DNA of 64,000 bases from assembly GCA_018296165.2 (NCBI GenBank), contig JACKQL020000060.1:62001-126000 (forward strand). Reading direction: 5' to 3'. The translations under genes were made by a program, and so were the position numbers. The notes under the pieces were generated by a model, which ran no database searches, was not told where the DNA came from, and saw nothing but the letters and a program-made list of their open reading frames with translations. This stretch comes from Termitomyces sp. T153 (Eukaryota > Basidiomycota > Agaricomycetes > Agaricales > Lyophyllaceae). Below, one piece after another: positions 33,481 through 43,525 of this stretch. Position 1 is the stretch's first letter, and each line of letters opens with the position of its first letter.

Positions 33481-34391
33481 TTGAGGCACTCCTAGCATAA
33501 GCCAAAATTTGTGACATCAATGCTTTGAAAACATGAGCTGTTTTTATATTTGAATACCCAGCTGTAACTTCTGTATCACTCTCCACACCATCCAAGTCTT
33601 CACTATCTGAGTTTGGGCCATGGCTGGCATGATTTGCCTTTGCCTTTGCCTTCTCCCTTTTCTTCTCTTTCTTCTGCTCCTTGAGTGTTCTGCAGTTGGA
33701 TGTATTGTGGCTGGTGACTTTGTGGGACTTGCACCACTTGTCTGGCTTAGCCTTGGGCTTTGATTTTGCATTGGAATCAGCCTTTAGCCCTGCATCAGCA
33801 GATGCTCCTTGCTGTGCAGTTGCTTGGAAGGTGAAATGATTGCTGTGTTCAGAGAAGGATAGTGCCTTTTCAAGGGCAAGCAAGTTGAGGAAAGTTGTGC
33901 AGAATGACTCCCACATGTTGTCATTAGGAAGGGAGTGGAGGAGGATCAATGTGAGGAGCTTGTGATCAATTTGTTTCTTCATTGCAGTGAGTTTTGTATT
34001 TGTGGCTGACATTGAGGAGATGTGATTGCTGAGAGTGGGGGGGGATCCATCTCATTGGCACTGATGCCCACATTTGTGTTCTGGTGAATCTTTACCAGAT
34101 TATCAAACATCTCTTTTGCATGCTCTAGCTTGCCAACTTTGATCATAAGTCAATCAGACACATGTGCTATATGATGCCAGCTGCTTTGGAGTCATGTACC
34201 CACCAGCTGTCTGTGTGAGGTGGAGTTGATAGGCTTGGGTAGGTGGTCAGCTCATCTGGAGAGAGGGAATCTGTGGTAATGGTGTCCCATACTTTTCCTT
34301 GCCAGAGTTTTGCTGTAATCCTGATCTTCCAGATCTGGAAGTTGTCAGGTCCAGTGAGTTTTGGGCAGAAAGTGGTTTCTGAGGTCAACAT
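33480..34391 (-). pseudogene. Copia gag
   Basis: The first part (34,391-34,167) has Leu-Thr-Gly-Pro-Asp-Asn-Phe-Gln-Ile-Trp-Lys, the conserved start of copia-type gag. A later part (34,012-33,500) has the Leu-Thr-Leu-Ile-Leu-Leu-His-Ser-Leu-Pro block and Trp-Cys-Lys-Ser-His-Lys-Val-Thr-Ser-His-Asn-Thr-Ser-Asn-Cys. That is a zinc knuckle of CxxH spacing with altered residues. Confidence 0.75.
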
Positions 34392-34399
34392 GACATGAT

Positions 34400-34850
34400 G
34401 TGAGGTGGAATTTTGAGGTGATCCAGGTGATCTTAGAAAGATTTTTTGGGGGTGCTTGCAGCTAGAAGTGGAAGGCAGGTGCTTCCTTTGAGTTTGTCTG
34501 ATTTAGATTGGTGTTAGGCAACAGGGCCCATAACCTTTCAAAGATAGATGTGCAGTTTAGGTATGTGGTCAGGAATCTAAATAGAAAATGATGTATGCTC
34601 AGTATTGTGCATGTCAATGTGTAACAAACTAATATATTAATCACATAAATAGAAAATGATGTATGCTAGGTGGAACAGTAAGTGTAAGTAAAAAGGTAAG
34701 TGATGTGTAGATAACACACCTCAATTTGTGCATGTCAATGTGTAACAAACTGAGGTGTGATAAATAAGGAAAACATATTTGAGGGTAGTGTAGCCAAACA
34801 CATGATACAATGCACTAGGGCACATGCCTCAAATCATTTATTTCTTGACA
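34400..34850. repeat. Short repeats and a hairpin
   Basis: AAATAGAAAATGATGTATGCT occurs twice in direct order (about 34,577 and 34,645), and a block with TGTGCATGTCAATGTGTAAC also occurs twice (about 34,604 and 34,724). ACACACCTCAATTTG (about 34,714) faces CAAACTGAGGTGTG (about 34,747) as an inverted repeat. This may be what is left of a copia LTR or a small non-autonomous element. Confidence 0.45.
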
Positions 34851-35603
34851 CATACCAGATCAGACCTGATCCCTACCCAACCCACATGGCCTGACAAACC
34901 CTGCCACTAGACCATGGTCTTGGAGGAGATCCCCTGACCATATTTAAGTTGTAGAGTAATATCAGTTACAGCAGTCTTGATATTACCTATGTTTGTGCCC
35001 AGTCTCTGTTTTGTTGCTCCAATCACTGTCTTGTATTATTTCAATCTTATCTCATTCTCATCTTGTCTTGATCTTGTCTTGTCTCAACTTCCATCTCATC
35101 TCCTCTTGTCCATTCCTCTTCTGACTTGTGTGCCTTATTGTATCACTCTATTTTCTTTCATCTCTGATCTCTGTCATTAGCTCTATGTTCCAGTACCTTT
35201 CCCCTGTGACTCTGCCCACTTGTTTGGACCCATTCCAAGTTTGGCCCAAGGACCCATCACTCATACCTGATTCCCCATCAACCCCTGGTTCTGCTCCCTT
35301 CACTCACATGACCTAAGCCCCCAGTCTTCTTGAAAGCTATCCTTGGAACTTAGTGTTTTTGCCCTGGCACTTGTCTCTTGCTCATGCTAACCCTCACACC
35401 TTGGCACTTGTCTCTTGCTCATGCTAACCCTCACACCTCTCCAGAGTTCTCAGAACTTATTGGACTATTTCCCAGACTCACTCTCATAAGTCCTTCACAT
35501 CTGGAACCCACCAGAACACAGATTATATATGTAGGATATTTTGTCTGCCTAGTAAGGACTTGCCCAGAGAATCTGAGCCCCCATGGGTCAGTGGAACCTG
35601 ACA
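34850..35603 (+). repeat. LTR-A copy, 5' part decayed
   Basis: The right end ends GTCAGTGGAACCTGACA at 35,603, identical in form to the other family A copies, and the Pol II-like core (TATTTAAG, CAGTCTTGATATTACC) lies near 34,940. The first third is not recognisable. A perfect 37-bp direct duplication lies at 35,365-35,438. Confidence 0.65.
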
Positions 35604-35612
35604 GTCAAGCAC

Positions 35613-35770
35613 TGTAAAGGTGAGCTCTGGAGGCTGTGGTTCAATCACATCACTGGCAGAAGGAGATCCAAAGTGAATTTTATACAGCTGTCTACAGGCA
35701 TGACTATGCATCTGGCAGAGGGAGATCCAAAGAAAACAAGTCTGAGGAACTCCTTAGGCCAGGTGTGATG
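35613..35770. repeat. LTR-B fragment
   Basis: It begins TGTAAAGGTGAGCTCTGG and continues with the family's CAATCACAT and GGAGATCCAAAG words. It follows directly on the family A copy. Confidence 0.6.
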
Positions 35771-38240
35771 CTTCAGAAGCTCAAGAAGCAAGAGAAACAA
35801 CTAGCAACTGTTCCAGACAAATGAATATCTGCTACTCACCTAGGGATTGAGCCCAATGCTCTGATTCCTGAGTGACCAGTCACTACCACCATCACAGCAC
35901 CCTCACCAGGTCTTCTGGCAATGAGATCTCCCACTTCAACCCTGCTCCTGAACCATATTTACTCCTGGACTCCTTGGCACAACTCACTGGAACCACACCT
36001 TGAGCTTGCTCCCATGTAGTGTAGCCCCTCAAACCACCCTCACTCCTAGTCCAATGTTCATCAATTAAGCCTGCATCACTCACTCTCTTCCCTCAGCCAG
36101 ACCCCACCATCAAAGGAACTCAATCTTCAAATGTTCCCTCCAACCCCCAAACTGCCTTGTTCCATGCTTGCAATCCATGTACCACCCCCTTGTTCTGTAC
36201 CAGCAGCTACAATTAATTGTAGATTGAGGTTCAATGCCTTAGACCCAGAAGGAATGATGCAATCAGTCCATATGTTCATAGCTCACCAGCTGTACCAGAC
36301 AGGCCCAGCCTTATACTGCCCCAGACTTTAAACACATGTATTGATGCTCATGTATGTCATGCTTTACTGGTGCAGGAGATAGGTCTTGGTATAAGTAATA
36401 TGTAGGATGTAATAATGAACAGGTTTTGACTACCCCACATTACATATTGTTCACATATGATTAAGAACAGTGTGCACTGTGTTCAGGTAGCTTATAAGTT
36501 AAATTCAACACTTGTGTGTGGTGCTACACCATTGTACTTAGATTTCCACTTGGACTTCTTGCTATTGACTGGCTTTGTGCATATTTTGTCTGTGTGGCCT
36601 CAGATTGTCTGCATGACTTTTTATTCAGGCAGCTCTGTGTGCTCAGCAACCTGAAGCTTGTCTTCACCCAGAACCTATCATTATATGTGCCTATCATGTA
36701 AATACACATACATTCTATTTGTAAAACAACTAAGTTGCATTTGAAACACTATATTTCTAAATATTCTTTCCCTAAACTCAAAAATAGACTGTTTCAGTGA
36801 GGAGATTAGTGTTGATTGTAGTGAGAAGCCAGAAGCAGTAGTTGTGTCCTACAATCACTGTATCCTTAAGCATTGCATCATCTTCACACTGGACAACTGC
36901 TAGTTTATTACCATGGCAAAGGTAGAGCTATCAGCTTCAACATGGAAGGGAGAGTCATTGTCAGGGAAGAGGAAAACAGGTTTCCTTGTTCAACTCCTGG
37001 CTGCTCAGGATGCAACAGGAGCCCTCTCTTCAAATGTGCCTACAGCTGCTCCCACTGCTGAGATTGCCAGTGAGTAGAATATCATGCATATTGAGCCAGA
37101 GGATTTTGAGAAACAACAGATGACCTGTACACCTCTGTTGCCTAGTACTAATTGTTTCACTCCTCTGTCTGTAGAATCAAATAGATCTGTTGCTGCACTT
37201 GATTCTATACCTGAAACAATACTCTCCTCCAGACATTCAAACCCCTCTCCCAGCCAAAGCCTCAGCTTGGAATATGTCTCCTGGCCAGTGCCCTTGGATC
37301 CCTGCATGGGAACATTGCCTTCCCTGTCATTACATTGTGGTCTCCTGACACTAACCAAACAAAGTAAGATTGGAGCTGGATCTCAACATTGAGTCACCAA
37401 AATTCAAAGCCCTACCCAAAAAAGCAAGGTTTGATCTGGGTTTTGGCATTGAGCCAATGAAATACAAACAGCTAACCAAAAAACAAGTGAGGTCTGGTCT
37501 GGATCTCAATGTTGAATCAATGAAATACAAGATCTTAGCAGGAGATACAGGCCCATGCCAAAGGCATCAACCATAGCTCATTTCTGTTTCCCATGTTTCT
37601 AAAGCCTCTGAAGCATCACACTTGGCATATGGATCTCCCTCTGCCAGGTGTGTATTGATGCTTGTAGCTACTGTACAGTACCAAATATACTTTGGAATTG
37701 CCTCTTTTGAATCTAAAATTTCCAAGGAAAATATGAGCAACCACTGTGTAAATATTTATCTTTAATAGTGTCTATTTTGCTAGATTCCAAATAGAATATC
37801 ATCCTGTTTCACATTCCTGATCAGCCAGAATATGCAATTTAGGAATAACCATGAGAAACACTGTAAAATGATTGTTCATTCTGCAAAACTTCGTGTGAGA
37901 TATATATCTTGTGATCTTTGAACATGATGATTCCAACAAGTGAAACCTATGCTCAGCCTTGTAACAAAAAGGGCTCTAGTTGTGGAAAAGTCCAATGCTG
38001 GTAATCATGTATATTGTCATACCATATCAGGTACAAGTTTCTATGACTCTGACCACCTTGTACCTCTTGAAACATGCTTATAATTTCTTAGCAAACTTTG
38101 CCAGATTTACTGATACGTCAACAATCTCCTTTGAACCCCTCACCTCATTATTGAGTATTTCCCTCTAACCTGTCAATCCATATCCACTCTTTTGATACAG
38201 ATCCTTCCCATCCTCGATTTCATTTCTGCCCCAAAATTCT
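35771..38240. other. Transposon debris without intact genes
   Basis: At 36,912-36,985 a piece matches the minus-strand gypsy RNase H (compare 7,321-7,385). At 37,363-37,590 lies the 57-bp repeat array described separately. I see nothing supportable between 36,130 and 36,870 or between 37,600 and 38,240. Confidence 0.45.
37363..37590 (+). repeat. 57-bp repeat array with open frame
   Basis: Three units follow one another. Read in the frame open from 37,370 to 37,576 they encode a 19-residue repeat: Leu-Asp-Leu-Asn-Ile-Glu-Ser, then Phe-Asp-Leu-Gly-Phe-Gly-Ile-Glu-Pro-Met-Lys-Tyr-Lys, then Leu-Asp-Leu-Asn-Val-Glu-Ser-Met-Lys-Tyr-Lys. The array ends in ATGCCAAAGGCATCAACC, like the array at 22,270-22,600. 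Source gene or element unknown. Confidence 0.65.
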
Positions 38241-38739
38241 ATCCTTTTCTCCATTTCATCTTACCATCCCTTCCCTGCATGCCCCTCTACAACTGAACCT
38301 TCCGGAATTATCTTTCCCTTCTTCACTTATGCACGTATCTAGCCTCCTATTCATTTCTGTGAGTAACCACCCTTTCCCTACCCACAATAGCAGGAAGACA
38401 GGACAGAAGACTCGGATCGGAATATTCAATTGATATTTGCTGTGGTAAGAACTGATTTGTTTCAACTTGAGTCAGTGAGTCCAGAGTCTATGTTACGGCA
38501 TGAGTCGTCTATCTATCCGGGCCTCTGATGAATGAAGAGAAAGGAAAACACAGGTCTGCATCCTCAAAAACAAAACATCTGCCCAATTTATCCTATATCC
38601 TACAAAACACGTATGGAAGCAACGACGCATTGATGGGGGTTGTCTTAGTAGTAATCTACACCAGCTTAGACATCTAGCCCATTCGCCACACTATGGAAAA
38701 TAATCACGATTTGTATACATAGAATGGGATCGATAGTAC

Positions 38740-38940
38740 TTACCCGTCACGAGGAACGATATCCATGCTGCCTCCAGCGAGCTCGTCTACGACCTTTACA
38801 ATGGGCGCTTCGATGTCGGCTACCCCCTCTACAGTTTCAGGGAGCTCGTCTAGAACAGTTATATCCATCGCAACTGGCGAGGTGAAAGAAACAGCCGCGA
38901 GGGTGGTGACAACGAGGAGGAGAGTGCTCAAAGAACGCAT
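38740..38940 (-). CDS. Small secreted protein, type I copy 1
   Basis: The first exon encodes 66 residues. A signal peptide (Met-Arg-Ser-Leu-Ser-Thr-Leu-Leu-Leu, then Ser-Phe-Thr-Ser-Pro) precedes an acidic, cysteine-free part with Val-Leu-Asp-Glu-Leu, Pro-Ile-Val-Lys-Val-Val-Asp-Glu-Leu and Gly-Gly-Ser-Met-Asp. The frame ends at GGGTAAGT, both a stop and a phase-2 splice donor. If spliced to the acceptor at 38,656 (CTAAG branch site, TAG), the protein gains Leu-Leu-Leu-Arg and Phe-His-Thr-Cys-Phe-Val-Gly, and the frame then runs on past the stop used in the sister copies. A 5'-UTR intron (CAAGTAAGAG to TTATAG, about 38,957-39,010) is likely. Family unknown to me; probably an extracellular peptide. 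Confidence 0.65.
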   Translation of the reverse strand: MRSLSTLLLVVTTLAAVSFTSPVAMDITVLDELPETVEGVADIEAPIVKVVDELAGGSMDIVPRDG

Positions 38941-39759
38941 TGTGGATTTGATATCTATAAGAAATCAGTTTTTTTAAAAAAAAAGAGAGCTCGAGTTATT
39001 GCTCTTACTTGAGAAGAGGCTCAACGATGGATGGAGGGGAATGTAACCAAAAGATCTGAGGAAACTCGCTGCTCTGGGCGACCTCTTTATTGAAAAAAAA
39101 TATGCGCAAGCTTTGACATATGACAGACTGGACCAGCATACATTGCCCCCTCCCCCTGAGCACTTTCTCGTTATCATCGTTATTATAGGAGAGGTCTTGG
39201 TCACTGATTCTAGATATCCGCAAATTGAGCTAATCTGAGTTACCTTAAGAATCAATTTAGGTTTAGGTCCTCCATCAAACGAACAAAGAACACAGTTCCG
39301 CAATTATCCCGCAAGACATCTATGGCCAGATTCAAGCACGGACGGAGAGCATTGTCGATGGGTTGCGGTTCACATATTAATAGCATGGGTTGCGGTTCAC
39401 GTATCCATAAGTAGGTATCCCTCTCCATCAGAACAATGGGTAGAATAAAGATCCCTAGATTTCGCTAGATGGATGTAAGTATAATATCATCGTGATGGTG
39501 AGCTTGAGTTAGTCCAAGTACTATACCCAAGTCAGTCCAGGGACTACTGTCCGGCATAAACCATCTATCTATTTAGATCTCGGATGAACGAACCAGAAAA
39601 AAAAACACAGCTCTGCATCCCACAAAAGAAAACATCTACCCTATTTATCCTGCAGAACACGGATGGAAGCTGCATCGTAGTAATCTCAGCCGGACATCGA
39701 GCCTATCCGCCGGACTTATCAAAATTAATCATTAGCACACATAGAATGGGATCGATAGT

Positions 39760-39917
39760 GCTTACTCGGGACGAGTAATGATATCTATATTGCGTACAGC
39801 GAGCTCGTCTACGATATTTTCAACTGGTGCTGCGATGTCGTTGCCCCCTGTATTTTAGGGAGCTCATCTACAACTGTTATATCCAACGCGAAGGAGAACA
39901 GTGTAGAGGGAACGTAT
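39760..39917 (-). pseudogene. SSP type II copy (start codon lost, signal peptide deleted)
   Basis: The start triplet is ATA instead of ATG, followed by Arg-Ser-Leu-Tyr-Thr-Val-Leu-Leu. The rest of the signal peptide is deleted, jumping to the codons for Ala-Leu-Asp-Ile-Thr-Val-Val-Asp-Glu-Leu-Pro in another frame. The end still has the GAGTAAGC junction and the following intron-like sequence. The same deletion joint is present in the copy at 43,096. Confidence 0.8.
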
Positions 39918-40227
39918 TGTGAGCTCGAGAATCCCTGTGAGCAACCTCTCTCCACAATGGCAGGAAGACAGAACAAAAGACTCGGATCAGGATATTCATT
40001 CGGTATTGGCTTGGAAATCATCCTTGATGCACACTAAATTTCATACCCAGTCAAAGTGTTGTGAGACAAGAACTGATTTGTTTTCAACTTGAGTCAGTCT
40101 GAATACTATATAAATCGAATCCAGAGATTGTGTTACAGCATAATTGATCTATCTATTGAGGTGCTGATGAACGAACAATAAAAGGAAACGCGGCTCTGCA
40201 TCCCCCAAAACAAAACATCTGCTCAAT

Positions 40228-40576
40228 TTATCCTGCAGAACACAGACGGAAGCGACGACGCATTGATGGGGGTTGTCCAAGTAGTAATCTCCACCGGTCT
40301 AGACATGTGACCCATTCTCCAGACTATGAAAAATAAAAATAATCACGATTGGCATACATAGAATCGGATCGATAGTGCTTACTCGTCACTAGAAATCATA
40401 TCCATGCTGCCTCCAATGAGCTTGTCTACGATATCTACAATGGGTGTTGCGACGTCGATTACCTCTACAACTTCAGTGAGCGCGTCTGCAATGGTTACAT
40501 CCATCGCAACTGGCGCAGTGAAAGATAAAGTCGCGAGGGTGGCGACAACGAGGAGGATAGTGCTGAAGGAACGCAT
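40228..40576 (-). CDS. Small secreted protein, type I copy 2 (best two-exon model)
   Basis: Exon 1 (40,576-40,383) encodes 64 complete codons with a signal peptide (Met-Arg-Ser-Phe-Ser-Thr-Ile-Leu-Leu ... Ser-Phe-Thr-Ala-Pro) and an acidic tail ending Ser-Met-Asp-Met-Ile-Ser-Ser-Asp. Splicing a 94-nt intron (GTAAGC; branch-like CTAGAC; acceptor GTGGAG) to exon 2 (40,288-40,228) keeps phase and gives 84 residues. The new C-terminus is Pro-Pro-Ser-Met-Arg-Arg-Arg-Phe-Arg-Leu-Cys-Ser-Ala-Gly-stop. Without splicing, the exon 1 frame stops at 40,379 after 65 residues. The acceptor GAG is unusual, so the second exon is an inference. No lipidation or protease role is established. Confidence 0.6.
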
Positions 40577-41399
40577 TGTGGGCTCGATACTATAGGAAAT
40601 GAGTTTTTTTTTTCAAGAAAAAGTTCAAGTTATTACTCCTACCTTGAGAAGAGGCTGAAAGATGATGGGGGAATTGAAACAAAAGATCTGAGGAAACTCG
40701 CTGCTCTGGTAGACCTCTTTATCGAAAAAAAATATGCGCAAGCAATTACATATGACAGGCTGAATCACCACCTGAGCACTTTCTCGTTATTGTTGCTATT
40801 ATAGGAGAGGACTTGCTCACCAATTCTAGATATCTGCAAATCGAGCTAATCTGAGTACCCCCAAAAATCAATTTATATTTAGGTCCTCCATGAAACGAAC
40901 AACTAACACAGCTCTAAATTTATCCCCCAAGAAATCTGCGGTCAAATTCAAGCACGGACGGAGAGGATTGTTGATGGGTTGTGGTTCACATATCAATAAG
41001 ATGGGTTGCGGTTAATAAGTAGGTATCCCTCTTCACCGGACTAGAAAATAATCACGATCAGAACAATGGGTAAAGTAACGATCTCTAGCATTTCACTAGA
41101 CGGATGTAAGTGCAATATCATCGCGATGATGAGCTTGAGTTAGTTAGTCCAAGTACTATACCAAGTCGGTCCAGAAACTATTTTACGGCATAATTCATCT
41201 ATCTATCTAGGTCTGATGAATGAACCAGAGAAGGAAACACAGCTCTGCATCCCACAAAACAAAACATCTGTCCAATTTATCCCGCAGAACACGGATGGAA
41301 GCTGCATTGTAGTAATCTCCGCCGGACATCGAGCCTATCCGCCGGACTCTGAAACTTAATCATGATTAGCACACACAGAATGGGATCGATAGTTCCTTA

Positions 41400-41595
41400 C
41401 TCGTCACGAGGAATGAAATCTGCGTACAGCGAGCTCGTCTACGATATTTACAATGGGTGTTGCGGTGTCGGTTGCCCCCTCTACGATTTTAGGGAGCTCG
41501 TTCACAACTGTTATATCCAGCGCAACGGGCACGGTGAAAAATCATAGAGTGGCGAGGGTGGTGACATCGAGGAGGACGGTGCGGATGGAACGCAT
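41400..41595 (-). pseudogene. SSP type II copy with a stop in the signal peptide
   Basis: The frame opens Met-Arg-Ser-Ile-Arg-Thr-Val-Leu-Leu-Asp-Val-Thr-Thr-Leu-Ala-Thr-Leu and then meets TGA, after which three extra bases keep the phase. The mature region is otherwise readable (Ala-Leu-Asp-Ile-Thr-Val-Val-Asn-Glu-Leu-Pro ... Pro-Ile-Val-Asn-Ile-Val-Asp-Glu-Leu). This copy shows what type II looked like before decay: the same layout as type I with Val-Val-Asp/Asn-Glu-Leu-Pro. Confidence 0.8.
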
Positions 41596-41894
41596 TTTGG
41601 GCTCGAAAATTTCTGTGAGTAACCTCTCTCCACAATGGCAGGGAAACAGAACAGAAGACTCGGATCAGGATATGCATTCGATATTGGCTTGGGAATCATC
41701 TTTGATGTACACTAAATTACACAACACTTTGACTGGGTATGTAATTGAGTGTACATCAAGGATGATTTCCAAAATGTTGTGAGACAAAAACTGAGTTGTT
41801 TCCAACTTGAGTCAGTCTGAGTACTGTATAAATCGAGTCCAGAGACTGTGTCCAGAGACTGTCTGCATCCCCAAAAATAAAACGTCTGCCCAAT

Positions 41895-42222
41895 CTATCC
41901 TGCAGAACACGTATGGAAACGGCGACGCCTTGATGTGGTTGTGTAAGGTGATGATCTCCACCGGTCTAGATATCCAGCACAACTTTCAGACTATGACAAA
42001 CAATCCCAATTAGTATACATAGGATGGGATGGATAGTACTTACTCTCTGTTGCGTTTAGCGAACTCGTCTACGACAGTCATAGCGGGTCCTGCGATGTCG
42101 TCTACCCCCTGTACAATTTCAGCGAGGTCGTCTGCAATGGTAATATCCCACGCAGCGGGGGCAGTGAAAGATAGAGTCGCGAGGGTGGCGACAACGAGGA
42201 GGACGGTGCTGAAGGAACACAT
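41895..42222 (-). CDS. Small secreted protein, type I copy 3
   Basis: Exon 1 (42,222 to the donor near 42,043) opens Met-Cys-Ser-Phe-Ser-Thr-Val-Leu-Leu with signal peptide ending Phe-Thr-Ala-Pro, followed by Trp-Asp-Ile-Thr-Ile-Ala-Asp-Asp-Leu and ending Lys-Arg-Asn-Arg-Glu at GAGTAAGT. Unspliced it is 60 residues, stopping at 42,040. Spliced to 41,955-41,895 it keeps phase and ends Arg-Arg-Arg-Arg-Phe-His-Thr-Cys-Ser-Ala-Gly-stop, the same last four residues as copy 2 despite many changes before them. An in-frame ATG lies upstream (42,285), but the 5'-UTR intron shared by the array argues for 42,222. Confidence 0.6.
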
Positions 42223-42624
42223 TATGGGCTCGATATCTACAGGAAATGAGTTTTTTATCGAAAAAAAGTTCAAGTTATTACTCATACTTGAGAAAGGGAT
42301 GAACGATAATATGATGGGGGGAACGCAAGCAAAAGATCTGAGGAAACTCGCTGCTCTGGGTGGCCTCTATATTGAAAAAAAAAATATGCGCAAGCTTTGA
42401 TATATGTTAGATCAACGTACAAGACCCCTCTCCCCCGAGCCTAGTGATACTTATACTATAGCACTTTCTCGTTATTATAGGAGAGTCATGCAATTCTAGA
42501 TATCTACAACTTGAGGCTAATCTGAGTACTCCGCAAAACTAGTTCAGATTTAGATCCTCCATTACACGAGCAAAGAACACAGCTCTGATTGTTCATGGGT
42601 TGCGGTTCACATGTTAATAGGGGT

Positions 42625-42780
42625 GCACTGCCGTAATACAGTCACGGAAACCGTCAACTGTACTGTACAAGAAATACTAAAATCTTCTACGGCAAGACAT
42701 AGCAAAATTACGGACGTAAACCGTGAAATACGGCTACGGTAGAGCTTGTTTATGATTAAGAAATATCACAACGGATCAGG
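42625..42780. repeat. TACGGC-rich short repeat, copy 1
   Basis: The block contains GCCGTAATACAGTCACGG, then CCGTGAAATACGGCTACGG, and ends near CAACGGATCAGGATT. A shorter copy lies at 44,101-44,218. Both sit just upstream (minus-strand sense) of a type I SSP gene's promoter region. The motif is rich in short inverted words (CCGTA/TACGG). Confidence 0.7.
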
Positions 42781-42977
42781 ATTTGGCGCTTTGGGAAGGA
42801 AAAAAGAGGACAAAAAAAGGAAATATATGTGAAAAGGCTCCTTTCTTGGAACATGAAACTTGAGGATTCTCAAAGCATCAAAGCAGTAACAAATACCAAT
42901 AACATCACGATTTTTAGGACAAAAAACTGAGAGGAAAGGCCTCGATCTATCAATGGATCTCGTAATCCCTAGCATTT

Positions 42978-43096
42978 AGCCAGTCTACGATATTTTCAAC
43001 GGGTGCTGCGATGTCGGCTGTCCCCCCTAGAATTTTATGGAGCCGTCTACAACTGTTATATCCAACGCAAAGGAGGACAGTGTGAAGGGAACGCAT
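42978..43096 (-). pseudogene. SSP type II copy with signal-peptide deletion
   Basis: It opens Met-Arg-Ser-Leu-His-Thr-Val-Leu-Leu, then jumps at the same joint as the 39,917 copy (CTCCTTTGCGTTGGATATAAC), throwing the mature part out of frame. Similarity ends near 42,978, within the region for Ile-Val-Asp. The 3' junction is also missing. Confidence 0.8.
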
Positions 43097-43525
43097 TGTT
43101 GGCTCGAGAATTTCTGTGAGTAACCTCTCTCCACAATGGCAGGAAGACAGAACAGAAGACTCGGATCAGAAAATCATCCTTGATGCACACTAAATTACAT
43201 ACCCAGTCAAAGTGTTGTGAGACAAAACTAATTTGTTTCAACTTAAGGCAGTCTGAGTTCTATATAAATCGAGTCCAGAGACTGTGTTATGGCAGAATTT
43301 ATCTATCTATTGAGGTCGATGATGAACGAACAGAAAAGGAAACACAGCTCTGCATCCCCCACAACAAAATGTCTGCCCACTTTATCCTGCAAGACACGTA
43401 TGGAAGCGGCGACGCCTTGATGGGGTTGTGTAAGTAATAACCTCCACCGGTCTAGAAATCTAGCCCAACTTCCAGACTATGAAAAACAATCCCAATTAGC
43501 ATGCATAGAATGGGATCGATAGTAC

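Larger units (their letters stand above)
27370..34400 (-). mobile_element. Ty1/copia retrotransposon remnant, split by gypsy DNA
   Basis: On the minus strand the order is gag (34,391-33,500), protease (33,480-33,050), gag-pre-integrase (33,037-32,870), then an interruption by gypsy sequence (about 32,850-29,690), integrase (29,690-29,200), linker, reverse transcriptase (28,713-27,700), and the start of RNase H (27,673-27,370). This is copia order. It is truncated at the Helitron junction and carries stops in all parts. Both ends lack recognisable LTRs. Confidence 0.8.
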
